The notes under the pieces are model-generated. The model was not told where the DNA came from and ran no database searches. It was given only the letters and a program-made list of their open reading frames with translations. The position numbers and the translations under genes are program-made. Source: Streptomyces ureilyticus (lineage in GTDB: Bacteria; Actinomycetota; Actinomycetes; Streptomycetales; Streptomycetaceae). From it: DNA of 64,000 nt. This document shows, piece after piece, positions 36,071-49,694 of this stretch; position 1 is the stretch's first letter; every line of letters starts with the position of its first letter. The DNA lies in contig NZ_JAAKZX010000022.1 of assembly GCF_011045025.1 (NCBI RefSeq), forward strand, positions 1 through 64,000, read 5' to 3'.

Positions 36071-37240
36071 ATGGCATACCTCGACCACGCCGCGACCACC
36101 CCGATGCTCCCGGAGGCGGTCGAGGCAATGACCGCCCAGCTGAGCGTCGCCGGCAACGCCTCGTCCCTGCACGCAGCCGGCCGCCGCGCGCGGCGAACCG
36201 TCGAGGAAGCCCGCGAAACCCTGGCGGCAGCCCTCGGCGCACGCCCCAGCGAGGTGGTCTTCACCTCGGGCGGCACCGAGGCCGACAACCTCGCCGTCAA
36301 GGGCCTGTACTGGTCCCGCCGCGACGCCGACCCGGCCCGCACCCGGGTCCTGGCCAGCCCCGTCGAGCACCACGCCGTCCTCGACGCCGTGCACTGGCTC
36401 GGCGAACACGAGGGCGCCACAGTCGAGTACCTCCCGGTCGACGCGTACGGCCGCGTCCACCCCGAAGCCCTGCGCGAGGCCATCGCCCGTAACCCCGACG
36501 ATGTGGCGCTCGCCACGATCATGTGGGCGAACAACGAGATCGGCACGGTGCTGCCGGTCCGTGAACTGGCCGATGTCGCCGCCGAGTTCGACATCCCGCT
36601 GCATGCCGATGCCGTCCAGGCCTTCGGCCAGCTTCCGGTCGACTTCGGTGCTTCCGGGCTCGCCGCGATGTCCGTCTCCGGTCACAAGATCGGCGGCCCG
36701 TACGGCATCGGTGCTCTGCTCCTCGGCCGCGAGCACAGTCCCGTACCCGTCCTGCACGGCGGTGGCCAGGAGCGTCACGTCCGCTCCGGGACTCTGGACG
36801 TGCCCGCCGTCGCCGCGTTCGCCGTCGCCGGGCGGACCGCCGCCGAGCAGCGCGAGTGGTTCGCCCGGGAGATCGGTGCGCTGCGGGACGACCTGGTCGA
36901 CGCCGTACGCAAGGCCGTCCCCGACGCCATCCTCGGCGGCGACCCGGCCGGCGAGGGCCGACTGCCCGCGAACGCCCACTTCACGTTCCCCGGCTGCGAG
37001 GGCGACTCACTGCTGCTGCTCCTGGACGCCCAGGGCATCGAGTGCTCCACCGGCTCGGCGTGCACGGCGGGCGTGGCCCAGCCCAGCCATGTCCTCCTCG
37101 CCACGGGCGCCGACCCGGACCTGGCCCGCGGCACCCTCCGCTTCTCCCTGGGCCACACCTCCACGGAGGCCGACGTCGAAGCGGTGGCCAAGGCGATCGG
37201 CCCGGCGGTGGAGAGGGCGCGGACGGCAGGGCTGAGCTAA
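36071..37240 (+). CDS. Cysteine desulfurase (NifS/IscS family)
   Basis: 389 residues. PLP-dependent removal of sulfur from cysteine to form an enzyme persulfide and alanine. PLP lysine about Lys206 in [12 protein letters not shown]; persulfide cysteine about Cys331 in STGSACTAG; the HH of the substrate channel (VEHHAV) is present. The sulfur acceptor is plausibly MnmA, encoded one gene further on, for 2-thiouridine in tRNA; no isc/suf scaffold genes are near. Confidence 0.95.
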   Translation: MAYLDHAATTPMLPEAVEAMTAQLSVAGNASSLHAAGRRARRTVEEARETLAAALGARPSEVVFTSGGTEADNLAVKGLYWSRRDADPARTRVLASPVEHHAVLDAVHWLGEHEGATVEYLPVDAYGRVHPEALREAIARNPDDVALATIMWANNEIGTVLPVRELADVAAEFDIPLHADAVQAFGQLPVDFGASGLAAMSVSGHKIGGPYGIGALLLGREHSPVPVLHGGGQERHVRSGTLDVPAVAAFAVAGRTAAEQREWFAREIGALRDDLVDAVRKAVPDAILGGDPAGEGRLPANAHFTFPGCEGDSLLLLLDAQGIECSTGSACTAGVAQPSHVLLATGADPDLARGTLRFSLGHTSTEADVEAVAKAIGPAVERARTAGLS

Positions 37241-37265
37241 GCGGGCTCGCCGAAGTTCGGTGCGC

Positions 37266-38069
37266 TCACGCGTTTGCGCTGCGCGCCGCACGTACCAGCC
37301 GCATGTACTTGTCCCAGTCCCAGCCGTCCCCGGGGTCCGTGTGGGTCGCCTCCGGCACCTCGATGTGGCCGATGATGTGCTTCCGGTCCACGGGTATCTT
37401 GTGCCGCGCGCAGAGCCGGGCGGTCAGCTGTGCCGACGCGCGGTACATCTCGTCCGTGAAGTCCTCCGGACGGTCCACGAAGCCCTCGTGCTCGATGCCT
37501 ATGCTCCGCTCGTTGTACTCCCGGTTCCCCGCGTGGTACGCCACGTCCAGCTCGCGGATCATTTGGGCGACATGCCCGTCCTTGCGGAAGATGTAGTGCG
37601 CCGCCGCGCCGTGTGCCGGATTCTGGAAGACCTTCACCGCCGAGTCGAAACTGCCCTGCGTGACATGGATGATGACCATGTCAATCGTGTAGTCGGCGGG
37701 CCGGTCCGCCATCCGCCAGTTCGCCGAGGACGCGGCGACCCACTGGGCGCCCGTGAAGTCGACCTCTCCCTCTTTCCGCGGCTTGCGCATGCCGGGCACC
37801 TTCCACATGTCCCGGGCCATCCCCTCGCGCATGGCGCCGTCCTGCGCCATCTGGTCCCAGCCCAGCACGGCCCCGCCCACGGCAGCCGCGGCCCCACCGA
37901 CGATCAGCGCCCGCCGGCCGATGGGCCGCCCTGCCTCCTTCTCCCGGCGGTGTCTGCGGGGGGACTCCGGCCGGGGCTGAGGGGACTCCGGGCGGGGCTC
38001 CTGCCGGGACTCCTCCCGGGAGTCCGCCGCCCGCAGACCTGACCACTGATTCGTCCAGTCCTCTCCCAT
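37266..38069 (-). CDS. N-acetylmuramoyl-L-alanine amidase (Amidase_2), probably Tat-exported
   Basis: 267 residues. A long charged N-terminus, then [21 protein letters not shown], a twin-arginine-like signal or membrane anchor at about residues 48-70. The Amidase_2 domain follows: IIHVTQ (zinc His), [33 protein letters not shown] (second zinc His) and [10 protein letters not shown]. Expected to cleave the bond between muramic acid and the stem peptide in peptidoglycan, or to bind it like a PGRP. Transcribed divergently from mnmA and convergent with the cysteine desulfurase. Confidence 0.92.
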   Translation of the reverse strand: MGEDWTNQWSGLRAADSREESRQEPRPESPQPRPESPRRHRREKEAGRPIGRRALIVGGAAAAVGGAVLGWDQMAQDGAMREGMARDMWKVPGMRKPRKEGEVDFTGAQWVAASSANWRMADRPADYTIDMVIIHVTQGSFDSAVKVFQNPAHGAAAHYIFRKDGHVAQMIRELDVAYHAGNREYNERSIGIEHEGFVDRPEDFTDEMYRASAQLTARLCARHKIPVDRKHIIGHIEVPEATHTDPGDGWDWDKYMRLVRAARSANA

Positions 38070-38129
38070 GAAAGGGCCAACGGATACCCGCGGGCCCCGG
38101 TTCCCGGAGACCCGTACCCTGGAAGCGTT

Positions 38130-39254
38130 ATGACAGAGATCTCACAGCGCCCCCTTCGCGTACTCGCCGCCATGTCCGGCGGTGTGGACTCCGCCGTCGC
38201 CGCCGCCCGCGCCACGGAAGCCGGCCACGACGTGACCGGTGTCCACCTCGCCCTTTCGGCGAACCCGCAATCGTTCCGCACGGGCGCGCGTGGCTGTTGC
38301 ACCATCGAGGACTCGCGCGACGCCCGCCGCGCCGCGGACGTGATCGGCATCCCCTTCTACGTATGGGACCTCGCCGAGCGTTTCCGGGAGGACGTGGTCG
38401 AGGACTTCGTCGCCGAGTACGAGGCCGGGCGCACCCCGAACCCCTGCCTGCGCTGCAACGAGAAGATCAAGTTCGCGGCCCTGCTCGACAAGGCCCTCGC
38501 CCTGGGCTTCGACGCCGTCTGCACCGGTCACTACGCCAAGGTGATCGTGAACGACGACGGCACGCGCGAGCTGCACCGCGCCTCCGACATGGCCAAGGAC
38601 CAGTCGTACGTCCTCGGAGTCCTCGACGACCGCCAGCTCGCGCACGCTCTCTTTCCGCTCGGCGACACGGTCACGACGAAGGACGAGATCCGCGCCGAGG
38701 CCGAGCGCCGGGGCCTTGCCGTCGCCAAGAAGCCGGACTCGCACGACATCTGCTTCATCGCCGACGGCGACACCCAGGGCTTCCTTGCGAACCGGCTGGG
38801 CAAGTCGGAGGGCGACATCGTCGACGAGTCGGGTGACAAGGTGGGCACCCACGAGGGCGCGTACGGCTTCACGATCGGCCAGCGCAAGGGGCTCCGCATC
38901 GGCACGCCCGCCCCCGACGGCAAGCCGCGCTACGTCCTCGACATCTCGCCGGTGAACAACACGGTGACCGTGGGTCCCGCGGCCTCCCTGGACGTCCGCG
39001 CCCTGACGGCCATCAAGCCCCGCTGGTGCGGCGCGGCCCCCACCGGCCCCGGCACCTACACGGCCCAACTCCGCGCTCACGGAGGCGAGACGACGGTCAC
39101 GGCCGAACTTGTCGACGGCTCCCTGGAGGTCACCTTCACCGCGCCCGTCCGCGGCGTCGCCCCCGGCCAGGCGATCGTCCTGTACGACGGCACGCGGGTG
39201 GTGGGCTCGGCGACGATCGCCACTACGGTGCGGGCGACGACTGCGGTCGCCTAG
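38130..39254 (+). CDS. mnmA: tRNA-specific 2-thiouridylase
   Basis: Adds sulfur to U34 of tRNAs for Lys, Glu and Gln. 374 residues with the N-type ATP pyrophosphatase loop [11 protein letters not shown], catalytic cysteines about Cys106 (NPCLRCN) and Cys208 (HDICFIADG), the GHYAK segment, and the C-terminal barrel ([14 protein letters not shown]). ATG 38130 follows the divergent amidase by 60 bases. Together with the upstream cysteine desulfurase it forms a sulfur-relay pair. Confidence 0.97.
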   Translation: MTEISQRPLRVLAAMSGGVDSAVAAARATEAGHDVTGVHLALSANPQSFRTGARGCCTIEDSRDARRAADVIGIPFYVWDLAERFREDVVEDFVAEYEAGRTPNPCLRCNEKIKFAALLDKALALGFDAVCTGHYAKVIVNDDGTRELHRASDMAKDQSYVLGVLDDRQLAHALFPLGDTVTTKDEIRAEAERRGLAVAKKPDSHDICFIADGDTQGFLANRLGKSEGDIVDESGDKVGTHEGAYGFTIGQRKGLRIGTPAPDGKPRYVLDISPVNNTVTVGPAASLDVRALTAIKPRWCGAAPTGPGTYTAQLRAHGGETTVTAELVDGSLEVTFTAPVRGVAPGQAIVLYDGTRVVGSATIATTVRATTAVA

Positions 39255-39299
39255 TCGGCCAGGTTGGTGGCTTGGTCGGCCTGGCCGGCCTGGTTTCGG

Positions 39300-39623
39300 T
39301 CAGATGACTTTCACTTCGTAGAAGCACACGTGGTTCTTGATCTCCGCGACCTCCGGCTTCGGGTCCGGGTAGGTCCAGACGAGGTCGGGGGCGCCGGGCA
39401 CTGACCAGTAGGACGCGTCGCCCTTGAAGGGGCAGTGGGTGTGGGTGTCCGAGGGCGTCAGCAATTCGGTGCGTACGTCCTCCATAGGCAGGTAATAGCG
39501 CACGGGCAAGCCAGTTTCGCGCAGCAGCAAGGGGCGTGTACTCTCCGCGAGCACCTGCCCGTCGTGCACCACGCGTACGTGCTCGGTGCCCTGCTCGATG
39601 GTGATGCGGTGGCCTGCGGTCAC
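39300..39623 (-). CDS. DUF427 domain protein
   Basis: 107 residues that match the DUF427 pattern: VRVVHDGQVLAESTRPLLLRE, PVRYYLPMEDV, CPFKGDASYWSV, VWTYPDPKPEVAEIKNHVCFYEV. A compact beta-rich cytoplasmic domain of unknown activity. Alone and divergent from the methyltransferase. Confidence 0.92.
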   Translation of the reverse strand: MTAGHRITIEQGTEHVRVVHDGQVLAESTRPLLLRETGLPVRYYLPMEDVRTELLTPSDTHTHCPFKGDASYWSVPGAPDLVWTYPDPKPEVAEIKNHVCFYEVKVI

Positions 39624-39712
39624 GTTCCGGCTCCTCGCGTAGGGGTCTCACCGGGTGCAAGCGCACGTCGCCGGCGGATTCTTCCCTGACATCGTCTGGA
39701 TCAGGAGTCCCT

Positions 39713-40516
39713 ATGGGAGCCACACGACTGAGCCGCTACCGCAAGAGCCTTGCCCACCAAGTGACTTACGCGCTGCGGAACCCCAAGAAGGTGCCCCCGT
39801 ACGCCCGCCGGGCCGCGCGTGACGCCTGGTTGCGGCTCAGGTACCGCGACCACATCGCGTACTACCGGGCTGTGATGGCCTCCGACGCCGCGCGCAGCAC
39901 GGAGGCGGCGGTGGGCCACAACCCGTCACGCGAGCGGTGGGCGAAGCTCGGGCGCATGCAGTTCGACTACCTGGTGGGGCACGGCCTGAAGCCGCAGCAC
40001 AGGATGCTGGAGATCGGCTGCGGGAACCTGCGCGCCGGGCGGCTGTTCATCGACTACCTGGAGAGCGGCAACTACTACGGGATCGACATCTCGCCGGACA
40101 TCCTGATCGCGGCCCAGGACACCCTCGTACGAGAAGGTCTCCAGGACAAGCTGCCCCATCTGACGCTCACGGACGATCTGACCTTCGCCTTCCTGCCCGA
40201 CGCGTCCTTCGACGTGATGCACGCGCACAGCGTGTTCTCGCATTCGCCGCCGGACGTCATCGAGCAGTGTCTCGCCAACGTGGGCCGTGTACTCGCGCCC
40301 GGCGGGTGGTTCGACTTCACCTTCGACCGGACCGAGGGCCGCGAACACCAGGTGCTGCACGAGGACTTCTACTACCGCACCGAGACGCTGGTCCAACTGG
40401 CCGCGAAACACGGCCTTTCGGCCCAGTTCATGGACGACTGGGAGAAGCTGCCGCACGGTCAGTCGAAGCTCCGCGTGACCCACATGTCAGAGGTGGCCCG
40501 TACCGTGAAGCCATGA
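39713..40516 (+). CDS. SAM-dependent methyltransferase
   Basis: 267 residues. Basic N-terminal 60 residues, then a class-I methyltransferase fold: motif I LEIGCGNLRAGR, motif II YYGIDISPDILIAAQ, FDVMHAHSVFSHSPPDVIEQCL and VLAPGGWFDFTF. ATG 39713 has AGGAGT upstream. Its last four bases overlap the start of the LOG-family gene (ATGA), so the two are translationally coupled. Substrate unknown. Confidence 0.88.
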   Translation: MGATRLSRYRKSLAHQVTYALRNPKKVPPYARRAARDAWLRLRYRDHIAYYRAVMASDAARSTEAAVGHNPSRERWAKLGRMQFDYLVGHGLKPQHRMLEIGCGNLRAGRLFIDYLESGNYYGIDISPDILIAAQDTLVREGLQDKLPHLTLTDDLTFAFLPDASFDVMHAHSVFSHSPPDVIEQCLANVGRVLAPGGWFDFTFDRTEGREHQVLHEDFYYRTETLVQLAAKHGLSAQFMDDWEKLPHGQSKLRVTHMSEVARTVKP

Positions 40517-41052
40517 ACATCTGCGTCTTCCTCTCGGCCGCCGACCTCGACGCGCGCTATACGCGTCCCGCCCGCGAGTTCGCCGAACTGCTCGGCAAGG
40601 GTGGGCATGCCCTGGTGTGGGGCGGTTCGGATGTCGGGCTCATGAAGGTCGTCGCCGACGGGGTGCAGGAGGCGGGTGGGCGGCTGATCGGGGTCTCCGT
40701 GGAGTTCCTGGCGGCCAGGACGCGGCCGGACGCCGACGAGATGGTGGTGGCGCGCGATCTCGCCGAGCGGAAGAGACTGCTTCTGGAGAAGGCCGACGCC
40801 GTGGTGATCATGGTCGGCGGGACCGGCACGCTGGACGAGGCGACGGAGATCCTGGAGCTGAAGAAGCACGGCCACACCACCAAGCCGGTGGTGCTGCTCA
40901 ACACGGCGGGCTTCTACGACGGCCTCAAGGAGCAGTTCCGGCGCATGGAGGACGAAGGCTTCCTGCCGGTGCCGCTGACCGACCTGGTGTTCTTCGCCGA
41001 GGAGCCGGTGGGAGCGCTGGCGTACCTGGAGGAGTCGTTGGGCCAGCGGTGA
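40513..41052 (+). CDS. LOG-family protein (cytokinin-riboside-phosphate phosphoribohydrolase-like)
   Basis: 179 residues with a Rossmann-like fold: ICVFLSAADLDARY, ALVWGGSDVGLMKVVADGV, DEMVVARDLAERKRLLLEKADAVVIMVGGTGTLDEATE. LOG enzymes release adenine-type bases from nucleoside monophosphates. The catalytic Arg-Lys (AERKR) is present, but the PGGxGTxxE motif reads VGGTGTLDE, with Val for Pro, and the first SxxGS motif is altered. Coupled to the methyltransferase by a four-base overlap. Confidence 0.85.
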   Translation: MNICVFLSAADLDARYTRPAREFAELLGKGGHALVWGGSDVGLMKVVADGVQEAGGRLIGVSVEFLAARTRPDADEMVVARDLAERKRLLLEKADAVVIMVGGTGTLDEATEILELKKHGHTTKPVVLLNTAGFYDGLKEQFRRMEDEGFLPVPLTDLVFFAEEPVGALAYLEESLGQR

Positions 41053-41059
41053 TGCGAGC

Positions 41060-41758
41060 ATGGCGGGCATGGCTACACATGTGATCACCGGGGCCGGTTC
41101 CGGTATCGGCGCGGCCGTCGCCCGCCGCCTTCATGCGCGCGGGGACGAACTCGTGCTGCACGCGCGCGACGCGGGCCGCGCGAAGGAGCTGGCCGCAGAG
41201 TTCCCGGGGGCCAAGACCCTCGTCGGCGACCTCGCGGACCCGGACCGACTGTCCTGGGCGTTCTCGCACCAGACGCTGCCCGACCGGATCGACTCGCTCA
41301 TGCATATCGCGGGCGTCATCGACCTCGGGACGGTCGGCGAGCTGACCCCCAAGACCTGGCGCCACCAGCTGAACGTCAACCTGATCGCGCCCGCCGAGCT
41401 GACCCGGCACTTCCTGCCCCAACTCCGCGCCGCCCAAGGGCATGTGATCTTCGTCAACTCCGGTTCCGGTCTCAACGCCGGCCGCGAATGGTCCGCGTAC
41501 GCCGCCTCCAAACACGGCCTGAAGGCCCTCGCCGACTCCTTGCGCCACGAGGAGCACACGAACGGCGTCCGCGTCACCTCCGTCTACCCGGGCCGTACCG
41601 CCAGCCCCATGCAGGCCAAGGTCCACCAGCAGGAGGGCAAGGAGTACGACCCCTCGAAGTGGATCGACCCCGAAACGGTGGCGACGACGATCCTGATGGC
41701 CCTCGACCTGCCCCGGGACGCGGAGGTCCACGACCTGACGGTGCGGCCGGGGCGCTGA
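41060..41758 (+). CDS. Short-chain dehydrogenase/reductase
   Basis: 232 residues, classical SDR. Cofactor loop TGAGSGIGAAVA, DLAD, IAGV, catalytic Ser (NSGSG) and YAASK. It starts 7 bases after the LOG gene (ATG 41060; a second ATG is at 41069), so it belongs to the methyltransferase-LOG-SDR transcript. Substrate unknown. Confidence 0.92.
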   Translation: MAGMATHVITGAGSGIGAAVARRLHARGDELVLHARDAGRAKELAAEFPGAKTLVGDLADPDRLSWAFSHQTLPDRIDSLMHIAGVIDLGTVGELTPKTWRHQLNVNLIAPAELTRHFLPQLRAAQGHVIFVNSGSGLNAGREWSAYAASKHGLKALADSLRHEEHTNGVRVTSVYPGRTASPMQAKVHQQEGKEYDPSKWIDPETVATTILMALDLPRDAEVHDLTVRPGR

Positions 41759-41800
41759 CCGCGGCACGAGGATCCCGTACGGATTCCGTACGCTTCCGGG

Positions 41801-42874
41801 GTGAGCGACACTTCCCGAGTGAGCGACACCATTTTCCCGGGGGAAGCCCCCCGGACCCCCAGCCAACGCGAGTTCAGGCCCGGCCCCGCGACCGGCATCG
41901 GGTCGATGCCGGGCGAGGACGCCCGGGAGGCCGCCAAAACCGTGACCGGCACTTTCGAGGGGCCGGAGACGGGGATGCCGTATCTGGCGGAGCTGCCTGC
42001 CCGGGGGCCCGGGGCCGACATGATCGGGCGGACCGCCGGGATGCTGGTCGAGCTGTACGCGCGCGTGGAGCCCAGCGGATGGCGGATCGGGGACCGGCCG
42101 GGGCGGGACACCCGGCGGGCCAGGTCGTGGCTCGGCCAGGATCTCGACGCGCTGGAGGAGTTCACGCAGGGATACGAGGGGCCGCTGAAGGTGCAGGCGG
42201 TGGGGCCCTGGACGCTCGCGGCGGCGCTGGAGCTGAAGAACGGCGAGGCCGCGCTGTCCGACGCCGGAGCCTGCCGGGATCTCGCCGGATCGCTCGCCGA
42301 GGGACTGCGCGCCCACCTCGACGACGTACGTCGGCGGGTGCCCGGCGCCGAGATCGTGCTGCAACTCGACGAGCCCTCGCTCGTCTCCGTGCTGCGCGGC
42401 CAGGTGAAGACCGCCAGCGGCTACCGCACCCACCGGGCCGTGGACCGCCAGGTCGCCGAGAGCACGCTGCGGGACGTCGCCGGCGTGCAGGACGGCGGGC
42501 CCGTCGTCCTGCACACCTGCGCCCCCGACGTCCCGTTCGCCCTGCTGCGGCGGGCCGGGGTCACCGCGATCTCCTTCGACTTCGGGCTCCTCACCGAGCG
42601 TGACGACGACGCGATCGGGGAAGCAGTGGAGGGGGGCACGAAGCTGTTCGCGGGCGTCGTTCCGGGCACGGACGGACCATTGTCAGACCCTGCCGGTAGC
42701 GTCATGGGTGTCAGGACGCTGTGGCGCAGGCTGGGGCTGAATCCGGGGCTTCTCGCGGAGTCGGTCACGGTCACTCCGACGTGCGGACTCGCGGGTGCTT
42801 CGCCCGAGTACGCACGCCGGGCGCTCGCCCACTGCGTCCAGGCGGCGAGATCCCTCGCGGACAACCCAGAGTAA
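41801..42874 (+). CDS. Cobalamin-independent methionine synthase-like protein (MetE C-terminal domain family)
   Basis: 357 residues, a single UROD/MetE-like barrel. Begins GIGSMPGEDAREAAKTV and carries the zinc ligands of the family, LHTCAP and TPTCGLAG, and LQLDEPSL. Much shorter than true MetE, so it is likely a homologue using another methyl donor, or part of a separate thiol-methyl transfer. Two starts 18 bases apart (GTG 41801 and 41819) are a direct duplication (VSDTSR/VSDTIF). It lies just before ligA, separated by 15 bases. Confidence 0.88.
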   Translation: MSDTSRVSDTIFPGEAPRTPSQREFRPGPATGIGSMPGEDAREAAKTVTGTFEGPETGMPYLAELPARGPGADMIGRTAGMLVELYARVEPSGWRIGDRPGRDTRRARSWLGQDLDALEEFTQGYEGPLKVQAVGPWTLAAALELKNGEAALSDAGACRDLAGSLAEGLRAHLDDVRRRVPGAEIVLQLDEPSLVSVLRGQVKTASGYRTHRAVDRQVAESTLRDVAGVQDGGPVVLHTCAPDVPFALLRRAGVTAISFDFGLLTERDDDAIGEAVEGGTKLFAGVVPGTDGPLSDPAGSVMGVRTLWRRLGLNPGLLAESVTVTPTCGLAGASPEYARRALAHCVQAARSLADNPE

Positions 42875-45097
<2,223 letters not shown>

Positions 45098-45246
45098 CGA
45101 TTGAAGGCCATCCGTTCGGCGCATACCAGATGCATACGGATGGCCGGGTCGCATTCGGGCAACGGTAGACGACCGGTGCCCGTAGAAGCCTTCTGCGGCC
45201 TACTGTTGAGATGTGCGCCTGCCGTGCCCAGCTGCGGTTGGGGCAT

Positions 45247-45269
45247 CCCCCGCTCGTCAAGAGCGGGGG
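45247..45269 (+). terminator. Terminator after ligA
   Basis: Stem CCCCCGCTC / GAGCGGGGG (9 bp) with a 5-base loop, followed by AAGAGTTTT. The rest of 45098-45355 has no gene and should hold the rmdB promoter. Confidence 0.72.
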
Positions 45270-45355
45270 AAGAGTTTTCAGACGCGGTGCCGTTGAGGGT
45301 GTGTCGGGCATCGGGCCGCGTGGCGTGGGCACCGCCGGCTGTGAGAGGGACGGGA

Positions 45356-47761
45356 ATGGAACCGACCGAGAGCGCCGCCCCGGACTCACGGCTGCGCCCG
45401 CGCTGGGTGACCGGCGTGCGGAGATGGGGGGCGTCCCTGGGGGCCGCCGGACAGCGAGTCGTGGGCGGGCAGCGCAATGGAGTGGACGGGCAGGAGCCGG
45501 GCACGGACCCGCGCGGACAGGGGCGCGGGCAGGGCCAGATGAGCGCCGGCTCCGGGCTCGGGAACCCTGGCACCCGCTCCGAGCTCGGGAACTCCGGGAC
45601 CCGCCCCGCACTTGGGATGCCGGGCCGGGAGAGCACGGGTTCCGGGCTGGGAACATCCGGCCAGGGAAGCACCGGCTCCGGGCACGGGCTGCCCGGCCAT
45701 GAATCCGAGCGGCAGACGCACTGGCCCACACTGCCCACCGCGGTCGTCGCGGCGGCCGGGTTCGTGCTGGGCGCGGGCTTCTTCCGGGGGTTCACCGGGC
45801 ACCAGGCGCTCTTTCCGTCCGGTTCCGTCGGCTGGTCCCTCGCCGTGCTGGTCGGCCTCATCGTCGGCCATCTGCTGGCGCTCGGCCGCGCCCGCTGGTG
45901 GGGCAGCACGGGCTCTGGCGCGGCCCTCACGCTCGCCGTCCTGCTGCTGTACGGCTGGGTGCCTGCGGGGATGGTCAGCCTCACCGTCGTCGTGCTCGTC
46001 GGCATAGCCCGGCGGCACCGCTGGCGGCAGGGCGTGCTGCAGGGCGCGGTGGACATTCTCGGTATCGGCGGCGGTGCGCTGGTGCTGGCCGTGTTCGGCC
46101 GGGTCCCGTCCGTGGAGGAGCCTTGGAACCCGGAGAGCTGGACCGTCTACACCGCGCCCGAGGTGGTGTTGGTGGCAGTCGCGTACCTCGCTGTGACGCG
46201 CGCGCTCCTCTGGTACCTCCATGCGCCCCGTGCCGGAGTGCCGACCATCGCCCGCACGGCACTGGTCAGACACGGGCTCGTGGCCGTGGCGCTGCTCGGT
46301 ATCGCCCCGCTGATCTGCGTCGTCGCCATGTCTCTCCCCGTACTGCTGCCGCTTTTCTCGATCCCTCTCATCGCGCTCGACTTCAGTCTGTGGATAGCCC
46401 GCGCCCGGGCCGAGGAACAACTGCGCGACCCGCTCACCGGGCTGCCCAACCGTCAGTGGCTCCTCGAACGCACCTGGACGGCGCTCGAGGACGCCGAGCG
46501 GATCGGTGCGCGTTCCGCACTAATGCTGATCGACCTGGATCGTTTCCGGTCCGTGAATGACACGCTGGGGCATCTTGCGGGGGACCGGCTGCTGTTGCAG
46601 ATCGCGGATCGGCTGCGGCTGGCGTTGCCGCGCGGGGCGGAGGCCGCGCGGCTCGGCGGTGACGAGTTCGCCGTACTGCTGCCGGTGGCCGATTCGACGA
46701 CGTCCGCGACGCGGGTGGCTCGTAACCTCGTCGGCGCGCTCGGTTCGCCGCTGGATCTCGACGGGCTGACGCTCGTACTGGAGGCCAGCGCCGGGCTCGC
46801 CGTCTTCCCCGATCACGCGCTGGACGCGGAGGGCTTGCTGCGGCGGGCGGATGTCGCGATGTACCAGGCGAAGCGGGACCGTACGGGCGTGGAGGTGTAC
46901 GAGTCCAAGCGGGACTCCAACACCCCTGACCGGCTGGGGCTGTTGGGGGATCTGCGCCGGGCGCTGGATTCCGGGGACGTCGAGTTGCACTACCAGCCGA
47001 AGGTCCGCTTCGACGGGCAGGTGGCCGGGCTCGAGGCGCTCGTACGGTGGGTGCATCCCGAGCGCGGGAAGGTGCCGCCGGACGAGTTCATAGCGATCGC
47101 CGAGTCGTCCGGGCTGATGCCGCATCTCACGGAATACGTGCTGGAGACGGCGCTCGGGCAGGTGGCCCGGTGGCGGGCCCAGGGGCTTTATGTGCCCGTG
47201 GCGGTCAATGTGTCGCCGCGGGATGTGCACACGCCGGGGTTCGCGGGGTCGGTCGCCGCGCGGCTCGCCCGGCACGGAGTCCCGGCGGGGGCCCTGCAGT
47301 TGGAGATAACGGAGCATGTGCTGCTCGAGGATCCGCACCGGGCCGCGGCCACGCTGGCCGCGCTGACCGGGCACGGCGTGAAGATGTCGCTCGACGACTT
47401 CGGGACCGGATACTCCTCGCTGGTGCACCTGCGCCGGCTGCCCGTGAGCGAGCTGAAGATCGACCGGTCCTTCGTGGCCCGGCTGGCCGTCGACACGGAG
47501 GACGCCGAGATCGTCCGCTGCACCGTCGATCTCGCTCATTCGCTGGGGCTTCTCGTCGTCGCCGAAGGGGTGGAGGACGACGAGACGTGGGAGCGGCTCC
47601 GGGACCTCGGATGCGACGCGGTTCAGGGGTGGCTGGTCGCCGCGGCGATGCCCGCGGAGGAGACGACCGCCTGGCTCCGGGCCCGCGGGTCCCGGGGGTG
47701 GCAGCGGCCTCGGGCCGCGCTGCCCGCGGCTGCGGCGGATGATCCGGGGCGGGTCGTTTAG
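45356..47761 (+). CDS. rmdB: Membrane c-di-GMP signalling protein with GGDEF and EAL domains (RmdB-like)
   Basis: 801 residues. A cytoplasmic N-terminus of about 120 residues contains a Gly/Ser/Thr/Pro-rich stretch of imperfect repeats. A multi-helix membrane domain (about 125-345) follows, then a GGDEF domain with an intact GGDEF near residue 434 and an EAL domain with LEALVRW near 558, DDFGTGYSSL and ITEHVL. From memory, its position between ligA and gatC matches S. coelicolor RmdB, which degrades c-di-GMP and affects development. Intact motifs in both domains mean either activity is possible; phosphodiesterase is the expected one. ATG 45356 has GAGAGGGA upstream. Confidence 0.9.
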   Translation: MEPTESAAPDSRLRPRWVTGVRRWGASLGAAGQRVVGGQRNGVDGQEPGTDPRGQGRGQGQMSAGSGLGNPGTRSELGNSGTRPALGMPGRESTGSGLGTSGQGSTGSGHGLPGHESERQTHWPTLPTAVVAAAGFVLGAGFFRGFTGHQALFPSGSVGWSLAVLVGLIVGHLLALGRARWWGSTGSGAALTLAVLLLYGWVPAGMVSLTVVVLVGIARRHRWRQGVLQGAVDILGIGGGALVLAVFGRVPSVEEPWNPESWTVYTAPEVVLVAVAYLAVTRALLWYLHAPRAGVPTIARTALVRHGLVAVALLGIAPLICVVAMSLPVLLPLFSIPLIALDFSLWIARARAEEQLRDPLTGLPNRQWLLERTWTALEDAERIGARSALMLIDLDRFRSVNDTLGHLAGDRLLLQIADRLRLALPRGAEAARLGGDEFAVLLPVADSTTSATRVARNLVGALGSPLDLDGLTLVLEASAGLAVFPDHALDAEGLLRRADVAMYQAKRDRTGVEVYESKRDSNTPDRLGLLGDLRRALDSGDVELHYQPKVRFDGQVAGLEALVRWVHPERGKVPPDEFIAIAESSGLMPHLTEYVLETALGQVARWRAQGLYVPVAVNVSPRDVHTPGFAGSVAARLARHGVPAGALQLEITEHVLLEDPHRAAATLAALTGHGVKMSLDDFGTGYSSLVHLRRLPVSELKIDRSFVARLAVDTEDAEIVRCTVDLAHSLGLLVVAEGVEDDETWERLRDLGCDAVQGWLVAAAMPAEETTAWLRARGSRGWQRPRAALPAAAADDPGRVV

Positions 47762-47885
47762 GGGACCCCTTGGAGGCACGGCGCCCCAGAGTGCGGGTGG
47801 GAGAACAGAAACCCGGGCGCAGGCAGTCGTGTGCGCGCCATAGGATTGGGCCAAAGCACACACACTCACCCCTGAGGATCGCTGC

Positions 47886-48182
47886 ATGCCTGGCATCACG
47901 CGCGAGGAGGTCGCCCACCTCGCACGGCTGGCGCGTCTGGAGCTGAAGGGCGAAGAGCTCGATCACTTCGCCGGTCAGCTCGACGACATCATCGGCGCGG
48001 TCGCCCGCGTCAGCGAGGTCGCCGACCAAGACGTACCGCCGACCTCCCACCCGCTGCCGCTGACGAACGTCATGCGCGCGGACGAGGTCCGTCCGTCGCT
48101 CACCCCCGAGCAGGCGCTGTCCGGCGCCCCGGCCCAGGAGCAGCAGCGTTTCAAGGTGCCGCAGATCCTGGGGGAGGAGTAA
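47886..48182 (+). CDS. gatC: Asp-tRNA(Asn)/Glu-tRNA(Gln) amidotransferase subunit C
   Basis: 98-residue linker subunit of the GatCAB complex; starts [20 protein letters not shown] and ends with the wrapping segment [10 protein letters not shown]. Six bases before gatA. GatCAB makes Gln-tRNA(Gln) and/or Asn-tRNA(Asn) from mischarged precursors. Confidence 0.97.
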   Translation: MPGITREEVAHLARLARLELKGEELDHFAGQLDDIIGAVARVSEVADQDVPPTSHPLPLTNVMRADEVRPSLTPEQALSGAPAQEQQRFKVPQILGEE

Positions 48183-48188
48183 CCCGAC

Positions 48189-49690
<1,502 letters not shown>

Positions 49691-49694
<4 letters not shown>

